The translations under genes and the position numbers were made by a program. From an uncultured Paracoccus sp. (GTDB lineage: Bacteria; Pseudomonadota; Alphaproteobacteria; Rhodobacterales; Rhodobacteraceae), in contig NZ_CANKWH010000005.1 in NCBI RefSeq assembly GCF_947487305.1, positions 186,001-250,000 on the forward strand: a stretch of 64,000 nt of DNA, read 5' to 3'. The notes beneath the pieces were generated by a model. That model saw only the letters and a program-made list of their open reading frames with translations. It was not told where the DNA came from and searched no databases. This document shows positions 9,217 to 17,376 of this stretch, one piece after another. Each line of letters starts with the position of its first letter. Position 1 is the first letter of the stretch.

Positions 9217-9771
9217 GTGAATCAGGATCTACAGGAACAGATCGGCGCCGACCCGTCGCTGCTGCTGGTCGATGACGACGAGAATTTCGTCAACCGCCTT
9301 GCGCGGGCCATGGAAAAGCGCGGTTTCCGCCCGATCAGCACCCGCAGCGTCTCCGAGGCAATGGAGGCCATCCGCAACGCGCCGCCCGCCTATGCGGTGA
9401 TCGACCTGCGGCTTGAGGATGGCAGCGGGCTGGACGTGGTCGAGGCCCTGCGCGAGTCGCGCGAGGATGCCCGTATCATCGTGCTGACCGGCTATGGCGC
9501 CATCGCCACGGCAGTCGCGGCGGTGAAAATGGGCGCGACGGATTATCTTTCCAAGCCGGCTGACGCAACGGAAGTTACCGCCGCCCTGCTGAGTGCTGGC
9601 GAAGTTCTGCCACCGCCGCCAGAGAACCCGATGTCCGCCGATCGCGTGAGATGGGAACATATTCAACGGGTTTACGAGCAATGCGACCGGAATATTAGTG
9701 AAACGGCACGTCGTCTTCACATGCATCGTAGAACGCTTCAGCGGATTCTTGCCAAAAGAGAGCCGCGCTAA
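9217..9771 (+). CDS. regA: RegA/PrrA response regulator
   Basis: 184 residues when started at the GTG at 9217, which has TAAGGAG a few bases upstream and gives exactly the usual RegA length. Receiver domain with acidic DDDE at 20-23, phosphorylated Asp63 in VIDLRLEDGSGLD, a T/G/Y switch region LTGYGAI, and Lys113 in SKPAD. A poly-proline linker (LPPPPENP) leads to a Fis-type helix-turn-helix (SETARRLHMHRRTLQRILAKR), the RegA hallmark. It is the DNA-binding partner of RegB. An earlier ATG at 9067 lies inside senC and is not needed. The last 150 bases are less GC-rich than the rest. Confidence 0.96.
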   Translation: MNQDLQEQIGADPSLLLVDDDENFVNRLARAMEKRGFRPISTRSVSEAMEAIRNAPPAYAVIDLRLEDGSGLDVVEALRESREDARIIVLTGYGAIATAVAAVKMGATDYLSKPADATEVTAALLSAGEVLPPPPENPMSADRVRWEHIQRVYEQCDRNISETARRLHMHRRTLQRILAKREPR

Positions 9772-9799
9772 ATACGATATGCAACTATTCTTTCCTATG

Positions 9800-9812
9800 C
9801 TAATTTAATTAG
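9800..9812. promoter_or_regulatory. AT-rich palindrome upstream of hvrA
   Basis: CTAATTTAATTAG has perfect 6-base arms around a central T, inside a markedly AT-rich stretch (about 9770-9860) between regA and hvrA. H-NS-type proteins such as HvrA prefer curved AT-rich DNA, so autoregulation is possible; this is inference. Confidence 0.3.
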
Positions 9813-9826
9813 TGGTGGGACGGAAT

Positions 9827-10159
9827 ATGTTAAACATGGACGACAAAATGACTATTAACTTCGATAAGATGACCCTTAAGGAGATGCGCGATCTTCAGGG
9901 GCGGCTCGAGCGTGCGATCAGCTCGTTCGAAGACCGCAAGCGCCGCGAGGCGATGGCGGCCGTCGAGAATGTTGCGCGTGAACATGGTTTCAGTCTGACC
10001 GATCTGACGGGCGGAAAGATGAAGCGCGCCGGTACGGTGCCGCCGAAATACTCGAACCCCGGCGATCCGACGATGACCTGGACGGGCCGCGGCCGCAAAC
10101 CGCGTTGGGTTCAAGAGAGTCTCAACAAGGGCAAGACTCTGGACGATTTGCTGATCTGA
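9827..10159 (+). CDS. hvrA: HvrA, H-NS-family nucleoid-associated regulator
   Basis: About 110 residues with an N-terminal coiled-coil oligomerisation part (MTLKEMRDLQGRLERAISSF) and the H-NS C-terminal DNA-binding motif KYSNPGDPTMTWTGRGRKPRW. HvrA is the H-NS analogue of Rhodobacter, where it modulates light-harvesting and nitrogen-fixation genes and sits next to regA, as here. The start is uncertain: candidates are GTG 9812, ATG 9827 (chosen, after GGGACGG), ATG 9836 and ATG 9848, and none has a strong ribosome site. Confidence 0.9.
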   Translation: MLNMDDKMTINFDKMTLKEMRDLQGRLERAISSFEDRKRREAMAAVENVAREHGFSLTDLTGGKMKRAGTVPPKYSNPGDPTMTWTGRGRKPRWVQESLNKGKTLDDLLI

Positions 10160-10234
10160 AATCGGTTGCGGGCCGCGAATCTGAGGGCGTGGCCCGGCTG
10201 ATCCCTGCAATCTGTCCGAGGGTTCTGGACTGGA

Positions 10235-10858
10235 TCAGGCTGGCATGTTGTCCAGCGCCGCGATCAATTCTGCATGTCGCGCCAACATTCCTGCCCGCAC
10301 ATCTGCGGGCGGACGTGGTGTGATGCGCAGGTCCGCAAAGCTCTTGTCGGGCAGCGGCCTGAAAAGCCTGTTGGCCTCGGTTTCGGAAAAGCCCGCGATT
10401 TGAACGGCCTCAAGCCAGGCGGAAATGCGATCCGCCTGCTTGATCTGCTTTTTGATCGAGGCGGGCAGAACCGCCGGCAATCCGAAACGGCGATGGATGG
10501 CCGCCGCGAGGCGTTCGTCCAATTGGCCATATTCGCAACCCAAAGCCGATTTCACCGGCGATATCATATCCCCAATTACATATTCCGGCGCATCATGCAG
10601 CAAGGCTGCAAGCTGCCAGCGCGGATGAACCGGAGATTGAATTCGGGTAAAGATCTGCTCGACCAGCAGCGAATGTTCGGCCACCGAATAGGCCCAATCG
10701 CCGCGCGTCTGGCCGTTCCAGCGCGCGACGAAAGCCAGCCCGTGGGCGATGTCCTCGATCTCGATATCGAAGGGGGTCGGGTCCAGAAGGTCAAGCCTGC
10801 GGCCCGACAGCATGCGCTGCCAGGCCCGGGGCTGGGAGGGTGGCGAGACGCGGGCCAT
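10235..10858 (-). CDS. HD-family phosphohydrolase, YfbR-like
   Basis: 207 residues with HD-domain metal ligands: SVAEHSL near residue 61, LLHDAPEYVIGD near residue 86 (the His-Asp pair) and a late Asp in KQADRISAW. The arrangement resembles YfbR-type 5'-deoxynucleotidases. It follows secB by 18 bases on the same strand and is probably cotranscribed. The substrate is inferred from the family only. Confidence 0.78.
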   Translation of the reverse strand: MARVSPPSQPRAWQRMLSGRRLDLLDPTPFDIEIEDIAHGLAFVARWNGQTRGDWAYSVAEHSLLVEQIFTRIQSPVHPRWQLAALLHDAPEYVIGDMISPVKSALGCEYGQLDERLAAAIHRRFGLPAVLPASIKKQIKQADRISAWLEAVQIAGFSETEANRLFRPLPDKSFADLRITPRPPADVRAGMLARHAELIAALDNMPA

Positions 10859-10876
10859 CGGTGGCCTGCCCTGCGA

Positions 10877-11410
10877 TCAGGAGAGTTTCTGGCCTTCGGA
10901 CTGCGCCTGCGCGGCCTGTGCCTGGGCGCGGCGCGTCAGTTCCTGCCGGTAGAGCGCGACGAAATCGACCGGCTCCATGTTGAAGGGCGGGAAGCCGCCG
11001 TCGCGGGTCACGTCCGAGATGATGCGGCGCACGAAGGGGAACAGCATCCGCGGGCATTCGATCATCAGGAAGGGGTGCAGCTGGTCTTCCGGCACGCCCT
11101 CGATGTTGAAGACCCCGCCGTAATCCAGCTCGGCCAGGAACAGCGGCTGCTTGTCGCTGCCATTGACCGAAGTCACCTTGAACTTCGACAGCACTTCGTA
11201 CTGGTTCTCGCTGCCGCGCTTGCGGGCGTCGAGGCTGACCTGCACGCTGATCTCGGGCTGGACCTCGCCCGAAGGGGCGCCTTTCTGGGCGACGACGTTC
11301 TCGAAGGACAGGTCACGGATGAACTGCGCAAGGATCTGCATCTTCACCGGCTGCGGGGCAGCGGCGGCCTGGGGTTCTGCGGTGGCGGCGTTGTTGGTTT
11401 CATCGGCCAT
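10877..11410 (-). CDS. secB: SecB protein-export chaperone
   Basis: 177 residues. Cytosolic tetrameric chaperone that keeps preproteins unfolded and hands them to SecA. Family features are FIRDLSFENV near the N-terminus, AELDYGGVFNI in the core, and the highly conserved LFPFVRRIISDVTRDGGFPP. Both ends are typical of alphaproteobacteria: an Ala-rich N-terminal extension and a Gln/Ala-rich tail. The 82 bases before it, after fxsA, must contain its promoter. Confidence 0.96.
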   Translation of the reverse strand: MADETNNAATAEPQAAAAPQPVKMQILAQFIRDLSFENVVAQKGAPSGEVQPEISVQVSLDARKRGSENQYEVLSKFKVTSVNGSDKQPLFLAELDYGGVFNIEGVPEDQLHPFLMIECPRMLFPFVRRIISDVTRDGGFPPFNMEPVDFVALYRQELTRRAQAQAAQAQSEGQKLS

Positions 11411-11492
11411 GGTTCTGGCTCCTCATCAGCTGAAATCGATACGGATCACCGACCCGGTCTGGCCGAGGTTCTAGCAGCAGCTTTCCCGGGCC

Positions 11493-11999
11493 TCAATGCT
11501 GCGTCCAGCCCGAGGGCGGACGGGGGCCGGAACGCGGGGGCGCCTGCGGCAAATCGTCAGGCTCGACGACATAATCGGCATCGATCACGCCATCGTCATA
11601 GGGTGGGCGATGCGGCTCGTGCGGGCGCTGCGGACCCATGCCGACGCGCGTGACCTGCACGCGCTTGCCGATCTGGCCCATTGCCCAGTTGCGGAATCCC
11701 GGGATCAGCAGCAGGATGCCAAGCGTATCGGTGAAAAATCCGGGCGTCACCAGCAGCGCCCCGGCCAGAAGGATCATCGCGCCATGGGCGATCGGCGCCG
11801 TCGGATCGCGCAATTCGTTGAAACTGCGCTGGATCTCGATCCAGGCCTTGGTCCCCTGGCTGCGCATCAGCGCGGTGCCGACCACCGCCGACAGCAGCAC
11901 CAGCGCCAGCGTGGGCCAAAGCCCGATCAGACCGCCGACCTGAATGAACAGCGCGATCTCGATGATCGGAATGGCGATGAACAGCCAGAAAAGCCACAT
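11493..11999 (-). CDS. fxsA: FxsA-family membrane protein
   Basis: 168 residues from the ATG at 11999, preceded by AAGGGAG at good spacing. The frame is open further upstream, but that part would overlap the timA promoter. FxsA signatures: an N-terminal hydrophobic start (MWLFWLFIAIPIIEIALFI), a second hydrophobic hairpin, GTALMRSQG, and GALLVTPGFFTDTLGILLLIPGFR. FxsA is an inner-membrane protein first found as a suppressor of F-plasmid exclusion of phage T7; its normal role is poorly known. Divergent from the Tim44-domain gene. Confidence 0.9.
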   Translation of the reverse strand: MWLFWLFIAIPIIEIALFIQVGGLIGLWPTLALVLLSAVVGTALMRSQGTKAWIEIQRSFNELRDPTAPIAHGAMILLAGALLVTPGFFTDTLGILLLIPGFRNWAMGQIGKRVQVTRVGMGPQRPHEPHRPPYDDGVIDADYVVEPDDLPQAPPRSGPRPPSGWTQH

Positions 12000-12111
12000 G
12001 ACGAAACTCCCTTGAGGGGTCTCGGAAACTGGACTTGGCGACCCCCAGCACCTACATAATAGCACAAGACGCCCATACCAACCGCCCTGTCCGAGAATTG
12101 AGGTCGAACGC

Positions 12112-12768
12112 ATGTCCAACTCGCTGATCCAGCTGCTTGTTCTGGCCGGGATCGCCATCTTCCTGATCCTGCGGCTGCGGAACGTCCTGGGCACGCGCGA
12201 TGGCTACGAGCCGCCCAAGGTCGAAACCCCGCCCGCCGGCTCGCGCCGCTTCGAGGTGATCGAGGGTAGCGCCGATCAGGTCGACAACGATATCGCCGAT
12301 CATGCCGAGGCCGGCAGTCCCGCGGCGCTGGCATTGGCGCAGATGAAACGGGCCGAGCCGGGCTTCGGCGTGGGCGAGTTCCTCTCGGGCGCCAAGGGTG
12401 CCTATGAGATGATCCTGATGGCCTTCGAACGGGGCGACCTGTCCGATGTTCGGCCTTTCCTTGGCGAGAATGTCGCCGAGGCCTTCCAGTCGGTGATCGA
12501 CCAGCGCAAGGCGCAGGGCCAGGTGGTCGAGGCGCAGTTCCTGGGCACGCGCGAAACCGCGCTGGCCGGCGCGAATTTCGATCCCGCGACCAGCGAGGGC
12601 GAGGTTTCGGTCCGCTTCGTGGGCGAGATGATTGCCGTGACCCGTGACGCCACGGGCGCGGTGGTTGACGGCGATCCGAAAGCCGCGCGCAAGCAGCGCG
12701 ACGTCTGGACTTTTGCCCGCCGGATGGGTCAGGACGACCCGAACTGGCAACTGGTCGCGACCGGCTGA
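12112..12768 (+). CDS. Tim44-like domain protein (TimA type)
   Basis: 218 residues with one N-terminal transmembrane helix (residues 5-22), a short linker and a C-terminal Tim44-like domain (about 75-215; F-L-x-G-A-K-x-A-Y-E-M-I, then the W-T-F-A-R end). Bacterial Tim44-like proteins are inner-membrane proteins related to mitochondrial import component Tim44. Rhodobacterales commonly carry this gene opposite fxsA/secB. Its stop overlaps the next start (TGATG). Confidence 0.85.
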   Translation: MSNSLIQLLVLAGIAIFLILRLRNVLGTRDGYEPPKVETPPAGSRRFEVIEGSADQVDNDIADHAEAGSPAALALAQMKRAEPGFGVGEFLSGAKGAYEMILMAFERGDLSDVRPFLGENVAEAFQSVIDQRKAQGQVVEAQFLGTRETALAGANFDPATSEGEVSVRFVGEMIAVTRDATGAVVDGDPKAARKQRDVWTFARRMGQDDPNWQLVATG

Positions 12769-13358
12769 TGACACGAAAGCGCGGGCTGACGAGCGAGGAT
12801 CAGGAGATCTGGTCGCGCGTAGCCCGCACGGCGAAGCCGCTGCATCCCACGCTGAAGACACCGGCCCCACCGGCCCCGCCGCGCCCCGCCTCGGACCCTG
12901 TCCCGCGGGGCGTCGAGCGTTTCGAGCTCCAGCCCTTCCGTCTCGGCCAGACCTCGCGGCGCGCCACGGTGTCGGCCGAGGCGATCGGCCTCACCCCGGC
13001 CGAGCGGCTGGAGCAGCATCCCCTGCGCATGGACCCCAAGACCCACCGCAAGATGCGTCAGGGCAAGCTGCGCCCCGAGGCGCGGCTGGACCTGCATGGC
13101 ATGACGCTGGCCGAGGCCCATCCCGAGCTGATGGGTTTCATCCTCAGGACCCATGCCACAGGCAAGCGGCTGGTGCTGGTCATCACCGGCAAGGGCCGGG
13201 GCGATCACGGCCCGCTGCCCACCCGCCCCGGCGCGCTGCGCCATCATGTGCCGATCTGGCTGCATCAGGCGCCGCTGGCCGGCGTGGTCCAGCAGGTGCA
13301 GGGCGCCCATCGCAGCCATGGCGGCGAGGGCGCCTATTACGTCTATCTCCGGCGATAG
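12768..13358 (+). CDS. Smr (small MutS-related) domain protein
   Basis: 196 residues: a proline-rich N-terminal half and a C-terminal Smr domain with LDLHGMTLAEA (about 104-114), the TGKGRGDHG loop and a final YYVYLRR strand. Smr domains are nucleases or nucleic-acid-binding modules; here the free-standing form is present without MutS domains. Overlaps the upstream Tim44-domain gene by one base. In several relatives I recall a murein transglycosylase gene between the two; it is absent here. Confidence 0.87.
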   Translation: MTRKRGLTSEDQEIWSRVARTAKPLHPTLKTPAPPAPPRPASDPVPRGVERFELQPFRLGQTSRRATVSAEAIGLTPAERLEQHPLRMDPKTHRKMRQGKLRPEARLDLHGMTLAEAHPELMGFILRTHATGKRLVLVITGKGRGDHGPLPTRPGALRHHVPIWLHQAPLAGVVQQVQGAHRSHGGEGAYYVYLRR

Positions 13359-13361
13359 GCC

Positions 13362-14429
13362 TTACGGCGAGACCACGATCTGCGCCGCCTGCTGCACCCG
13401 GATCGCCGCCGCGCCGAAGGGATTCTGCGCGCTGCCGTAATTGCCCGAGAACATCCGCTCCAGCTCTTGCGCGCTGGACAGGATGCGGATCAGCGTGGGC
13501 GAGGTGGCGGCGTTGAAATGGCCGATGCCGGTGTTGAACCGGCTGACATCGACCAGCACCACGTCCAGATCGGCCACCGCCCGGGGGTCCTGCAGCGTCC
13601 CCAGCCGCAGGCTCTGGTTCGAGATAAGAGCCGACAGCCGCAGCGCCCGGTCGCTCTGCGAGGTGAAGATGAAGAAGGGCTGCGGCAGATCACCGATGGC
13701 CTTGGCCTGCGCCCGGAACACGTTCACGTTGATGTCCGGCGCCTGCAGCACCACGCCATCGAGCTCGTTCAGCACATCGCGCCGCCCGGTCAGCGCCAAC
13801 TGCCGCAGGCTTTCCATTAACAGCTCTGCCCCCATGGAATGTGCCACAAGGATCAGCTTGCCGCGCCCGCGCGTGGCCGCCAGCGTCTGGATGGTCGTGA
13901 CCAGATCGTCGCGCGAATACAGCAGGCTGTCCCGATCCGCCGCATAGGCCAGCGCCTTGGTATGCGAGACCCAGGAAAAATGCGTGCGGATGCCGGGGAA
14001 TTTCAGGTCATGGGCGATCTGGGCATAGCGATAGACCCCCTCGCCATAGCTGGTGTTGAAGCCGTGGATGAACAGGATGATGTCGCTTTCCTGCGCCGGC
14101 CGCCCGGCCAGTTCCCGTTCGATCGCGGCGCGAAAGCCCTGCGGCCCGTCCAGCCGGTCGTCGGCAGTGACCAAGAACTCGCGGCGCGGGTCCGCTGTGC
14201 CATCGGTTTTCGGATAGCGCACGGTCCCCATCGCGCGATCCGGCGGTACCGAGACGTCGATGCGGTGAAAGCTCAGCCCGCGCGCGGGCTGGTTGTCAGG
14301 ATTGCGGTTGCCCGCCACGAAAATCCGCTCGACCGTCCCGACAGAACCGGCGTTGCGATCAACCACCACCTCACCACGCGGCCCGCAGGCCGCCAGCACC
14401 AGAACCCCCAACACAGCAATCCAGCGCAT
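13362..14429 (-). CDS. Alpha/beta-hydrolase lipoprotein of the DUF900 family
   Basis: 355 residues. The N-terminus ends in a lipobox LAAC, so Cys15 should be lipidated. The DUF900 alpha/beta-hydrolase fold follows: oxyanion strand IILFIHGFNTSYGEG (about 117-131), nucleophile elbow AHSMGAELL (Ser near 198), an Asp in VVLQAPDI, and a late His in GIGHF. Probably a cell-envelope esterase or lipase; substrate unknown. It is convergent with the Smr gene, with only three bases between. Confidence 0.82.
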   Translation of the reverse strand: MRWIAVLGVLVLAACGPRGEVVVDRNAGSVGTVERIFVAGNRNPDNQPARGLSFHRIDVSVPPDRAMGTVRYPKTDGTADPRREFLVTADDRLDGPQGFRAAIERELAGRPAQESDIILFIHGFNTSYGEGVYRYAQIAHDLKFPGIRTHFSWVSHTKALAYAADRDSLLYSRDDLVTTIQTLAATRGRGKLILVAHSMGAELLMESLRQLALTGRRDVLNELDGVVLQAPDINVNVFRAQAKAIGDLPQPFFIFTSQSDRALRLSALISNQSLRLGTLQDPRAVADLDVVLVDVSRFNTGIGHFNAATSPTLIRILSSAQELERMFSGNYGSAQNPFGAAAIRVQQAAQIVVSP

Positions 14430-14501
14430 GGCCTAAGCCCCCCGATTTTCTGATGAAAATCAGTTTGCCAGTTGCGCGGGATTCGGGGAAGCCCCGGTAA
14501 T

Positions 14502-14681
14502 CTAGCGGTTGTAATTCGCCTTCGGTCCGGCGAACCACCAGATGATCAGCCCCAGCACCGGCAGGATGGCCACGATCGCGATCCAGACGATCTTCTTCAC
14601 GGTCGATTCGTTGGTGTTGATGATCGAGGCGATGGCCCAGACATCGAGACAGAAGATGATGATGCCGAAGACATAATCCAT
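14502..14681 (-). CDS. 59-residue membrane protein with PLDc_N-like pattern
   Basis: A short gene that is easily missed. From the ATG at 14681 it encodes 59 residues starting MDYVFGIIIFCLDVWAIASI, with a second helix IVAILPVLGLIIWWFAGPK and ending NYNR. Two transmembrane segments and the P-V-L-G-x-I-x-W-x-x-x-G-P motif match the phospholipase D-nuclease N-terminal (PLDc_N) family of small membrane proteins. AAGGG lies upstream. It sits 57 bases downstream of hslU on the same strand. Confidence 0.75.
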   Translation of the reverse strand: MDYVFGIIIFCLDVWAIASIINTNESTVKKIVWIAIVAILPVLGLIIWWFAGPKANYNR

Positions 14682-14738
14682 GGAAGCGACCCTTATGCTG
14701 CGCGAAGGGTCAACACCCGCGACCCTCCGCCGGTTCCC

Positions 14739-16043
14739 TTAGAGGACATAGCGCGACAGGTCGGTCGAGCGCGACAGATCACCCAGGTGCTCTTCGACAA
14801 AGGCGCCGTCCACCGTGACCGTATCGCCGCCCCGGTCGGGTGCGGTGAAGGACAGGTCCTCGAACACCCGTTCGATCACGGTGTAAAGCCGGCGCGCGCC
14901 GATATTCTCGATTGCGCCATTCACTTCCGCCGCGATCCGGGCCAGCGCGGCGATGCCGTCATCGGTAAAGCCGACAGTGACCTGCTCGGTCGCCATCAGT
15001 GCAGTATATTGCCGGGTCAGAGCATTGTCGGTCTCGGTCAGGATGCGAATGAAATCGGCCTCGGTCAGGGCGCGCAGCTCGACCCGGATCGGCAGCCGGC
15101 CCTGAAGCTCCGGCAAAAGGTCCGAGGGTTTCGCCACATGGAACGCGCCCGAGGCGATGAAGAGGATATGGTCGGTTTTCACCGGGCCGTATTTGGTGCT
15201 GACCGTGGTGCCCTCGATCAGCGGCAGCAGGTCGCGCTGCACGCCCTCGCGGCTGACCTCGCCGCCCCGCGCCTCGCTGCGCGCAGCCACCTTGTCGATC
15301 TCGTCGATGAAGACGATGCCGTTCTCCTGCACCGCCTCCAGCGCCGCCGCCTTGACCGTGTCATCGTCCAGAAGCTTGTCGGCTTCTTCGGCAATCAGCA
15401 GCTCATAGCTTTCGGCCACCGTCACCTTGCGCCGCACCCGCCGCCCGCCAAAGGCCTTCATCAGCCCCGACAGGTCCATCATCCCGCCCATGCCACCGGG
15501 CTGGCCGGGAATGTCCATCATGCCGAGCGGGTTCGAGTTGTCCTGCACCTCAAGCTCGATGATGGTGTTGTCCAGCTCGCCCCGCTTCAGCTTGTCGCGG
15601 AACATCTGCCTTGTGCCGTCGCGGGCATCCTTGCCGGCCAGCGCCTCGATCACCCGCTCTTCGGCAGAGCTGTGGGCGCGGGCCTTCACATCCTCGCGCA
15701 TCCGCTCGCGCGTCTCGATCAGCGCGGCATCGGTCAGGTCGCGGATGATCTGCTCCACGTCACGGCCGACATAGCCCACCTCGGTGAACTTGGTCGCCTC
15801 GACCTTGATGAAGGGCGCATTGGCCAGCTTGGCCAGCCGCCGGCTGATCTCGGTCTTGCCGACTCCGGTCGGCCCGATCATCAGGATGTTCTTCGGATAC
15901 ACCTCGTCGCGCAGGTCATCGCCCAGCTGCTTCCGGCGCCAGCGATTGCGCAGCGCCACCGCAACGGCGCGCTTGGCATCCTTCTGCCCGATGATGAAGC
16001 GGTCCAGCTCCGAGACGATTTCGCGGGGGGTCAGGTCGGTCAT
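14739..16043 (-). CDS. hslU: HslU (ClpY), ATPase subunit of the HslUV protease
   Basis: 434 residues from the ATG at 16043, preceded by AGAAGG; upstream in-frame codons extend into the intergenic region and are not used. AAA+ unfoldase with Walker A GPTGVGKT (57-64), an I-domain (about 110-240 with [11 protein letters not shown]), Walker B IVFIDEID, sensor region IRVELRALT, and the C-terminal RYVL that inserts into HslV. It forms the ATP-dependent HslUV protease with HslV. Normally hslV and hslU are adjacent; here brnT-brnA on the opposite strand lies between them, so hslU needs its own promoter. Confidence 0.96.
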   Translation of the reverse strand: MTDLTPREIVSELDRFIIGQKDAKRAVAVALRNRWRRKQLGDDLRDEVYPKNILMIGPTGVGKTEISRRLAKLANAPFIKVEATKFTEVGYVGRDVEQIIRDLTDAALIETRERMREDVKARAHSSAEERVIEALAGKDARDGTRQMFRDKLKRGELDNTIIELEVQDNSNPLGMMDIPGQPGGMGGMMDLSGLMKAFGGRRVRRKVTVAESYELLIAEEADKLLDDDTVKAAALEAVQENGIVFIDEIDKVAARSEARGGEVSREGVQRDLLPLIEGTTVSTKYGPVKTDHILFIASGAFHVAKPSDLLPELQGRLPIRVELRALTEADFIRILTETDNALTRQYTALMATEQVTVGFTDDGIAALARIAAEVNGAIENIGARRLYTVIERVFEDLSFTAPDRGGDTVTVDGAFVEEHLGDLSRSTDLSRYVL

Positions 16044-16101
16044 CTGTTCTGCCTTCTGAGGTTTCTGGGCAGATAGGTGGTCTGCGCTGTGATGTGAAGG
16101 G

Positions 16102-16132
16102 TTGTGCTGTGTATAAACGTACTGTATATACA
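16102..16132 (+). promoter_or_regulatory. Promoter and overlapping palindromic operator of brnTA
   Basis: TTGTGC (16102-16107), 17 bases, TATATA (16125-16130) is a near-consensus promoter. The -10 lies inside the perfect 10-base palindrome TGTATATACA (16123-16132), and its half-site TGTATA recurs at 16110-16115. BrnTA systems are autorepressed by BrnA, so this is the likely operator. Confidence 0.6.
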
Positions 16133-16151
16133 TTAAACCGGAAAGTCGCAT

Positions 16152-16165
16152 ATGACGTGCGTCAT
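16152..16165 (+). promoter_or_regulatory. Inverted repeat in the brnT leader
   Basis: ATGACG-TG-CGTCAT has perfect 6-base arms. It lies after the predicted promoter and before the GGAGGT of brnT, so it could be a second operator or an RNA hairpin. The ATG it contains is not the brnT start. Confidence 0.4.
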
Positions 16166-16193
16166 TCTCTGCAACAGAAGACGCGGAGGTAGC

Positions 16194-16505
16194 ATGTCGA
16201 GTGATGAACAGCCGTTTGAATGGGATGAGAGAAAGCGCCTCATAACACTCGAGAAGCACGGGATCGATTTCGTTCGCGCAGCCCAGGTTCTTCTCGGTCA
16301 ACATGTCGAGATCGACGCACACAGCGAAAGCGAACCGCGATATATGGCGATAGGTCTGGCCGAAGATCAGGTCATTTCGGTCGTATTCACCCGGCGCGAC
16401 AGCGCGATCAGGATCATCACCGCACGGAGGGCGAGGCGAAATGAAAGAGAATATTTCCGGGCCCTATTCGGCGGATCAGATCCGCCAGATGAAGGACAAG
16501 ACTGA
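16194..16505 (+). CDS. brnT: BrnT family toxin
   Basis: 103 residues from the ATG at 16194, which follows a perfect GGAGGT. BrnT toxins are RelE-fold ribonucleases of type II toxin-antitoxin modules. Family hallmarks: [19 protein letters not shown] at the start, a middle [23 protein letters not shown], and [16 protein letters not shown] at the end containing the basic catalytic residues. The antitoxin gene brnA begins 65 bases before its stop in another frame, giving a toxin-first order as expected. The module lies between hslV and hslU on the opposite strand and is less GC-rich upstream, consistent with insertion. Confidence 0.92.
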   Translation: MSSDEQPFEWDERKRLITLEKHGIDFVRAAQVLLGQHVEIDAHSESEPRYMAIGLAEDQVISVVFTRRDSAIRIITARRARRNEREYFRALFGGSDPPDEGQD

Positions 16506-16728
16506 CTGGGACCGTCTCGCCCGTGAAGGCGATTTCGAAGGCGAGGATGAGGATGATTTCGAGGTGGACTGGTCCACCGCCCGTCTCGTCATCCCCGAGC
16601 CGAAGAAGGCGGTTTCCTTGCGCATCGACCCCGATGTGCTCGACTTCTTCAAGTCGCAGGGCAAGGGCTATCAGACCCGGATGAACGCGGTGCTGCGTGC
16701 CTATATGGATGCAAAGAAGGCCGGCTAG
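16441..16728 (+). CDS. brnA: BrnA family antitoxin
   Basis: 95 residues; overlaps brnT by 65 bases. The acidic N-terminal half ([12 protein letters not shown]) should bind and neutralise BrnT, and the C-terminal half [34 protein letters not shown] is a ribbon-helix-helix DNA-binding domain that represses the operon. The chosen ATG has GGAGGG and GAGG upstream; an internal Met at residue 17 is an alternative without a good ribosome site. Confidence 0.92.
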   Translation: MKENISGPYSADQIRQMKDKTDWDRLAREGDFEGEDEDDFEVDWSTARLVIPEPKKAVSLRIDPDVLDFFKSQGKGYQTRMNAVLRAYMDAKKAG

Positions 16729-16773
16729 CTGCATCAGGCATGCCGGCATCTCCCCGGGGTGAGGCCCGGAACG

Positions 16774-16800
16774 GGCTGAGGGCGCAGCGCCCCCTCAGCC
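16774..16800. terminator. GC-rich hairpin between brnA and hslV ends
   Basis: GGCTGAGGG and CCCTCAGCC can form a 9-bp stem with further pairing inside. It covers the hslV stop and lies 45 bases after the brnA stop, between convergent genes. There is no T run, so strength is uncertain. Confidence 0.4.
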
Positions 16801-17352
16801 TTCCAGCACTTCCACCGTCAGCTTGCCATTGGTGTAGACGCAGATGTCCGCCGCGATCGCCATGGCCTTGCGGGCCACGGCCTCGGCGTCCAGGTCGCCC
16901 TCCATCAGCCCGCGGGCCGCGGCAAGGGCGAAATTCCCGCCCGAGCCGATGGCGGCCACGTCATGTTCCGGTTCCAGCACATCGCCCGCGCCGGTGACGA
17001 CATAGATCTGCGCCCCGTCGGTGACGATCAGCATGGCTTCCAGGTTGCGCAGGTACTTGTCGGTGCGCCAGTCCTTGGCCAGATCGACACAGGCGCGCTG
17101 CAACTGGCCGGGAGCAGATTCCAGCTTCTTCTCCAGCCGCTCCAGCAGGGTAAAGGCATCGGCGGTCGAGCCGGCGAAGCCCACCACCACGTCGCGCCCG
17201 CCCGGCGTCAGCCGGCGCACCTTGCGCGCCGTGCCCTTCATCACCGTCTGGCCGACGCTGACCTGCCCGTCGCCTGCCACGACCACCTTGCCGCCACGCT
17301 TGACCGCAAGGATCGTGGTGCCATGCCAGCCGGGAAATTTGTCTTCCGCCAT
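16795..17352 (-). CDS. hslV: HslV (ClpQ), peptidase subunit of the HslUV protease
   Basis: 185 residues from the ATG at 17352 (GGAGG upstream). Threonine peptidase of the proteasome family. The segment [15 protein letters not shown] shows where the propeptide is removed so that Thr12 becomes the nucleophile; other family blocks are [22 protein letters not shown] and [16 protein letters not shown]. Forms a double hexamer capped by HslU. The upstream region has a strong match to the alphaproteobacterial heat-shock promoter. Its usual partner hslU is not directly downstream because brnTA intervenes. Confidence 0.96.
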   Translation of the reverse strand: MAEDKFPGWHGTTILAVKRGGKVVVAGDGQVSVGQTVMKGTARKVRRLTPGGRDVVVGFAGSTADAFTLLERLEKKLESAPGQLQRACVDLAKDWRTDKYLRNLEAMLIVTDGAQIYVVTGAGDVLEPEHDVAAIGSGGNFALAAARGLMEGDLDAEAVARKAMAIAADICVYTNGKLTVEVLEG

Positions 17353-17376
17353 CAGGGGCCTCCGTATCTCTTGGGG

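Noticed and set aside
10169..10196. CGGGCC...GGCCCG as terminator between hvrA and the HD gene
   Set aside because: The 16-base loop and short stem make it no better than background in GC-rich DNA.
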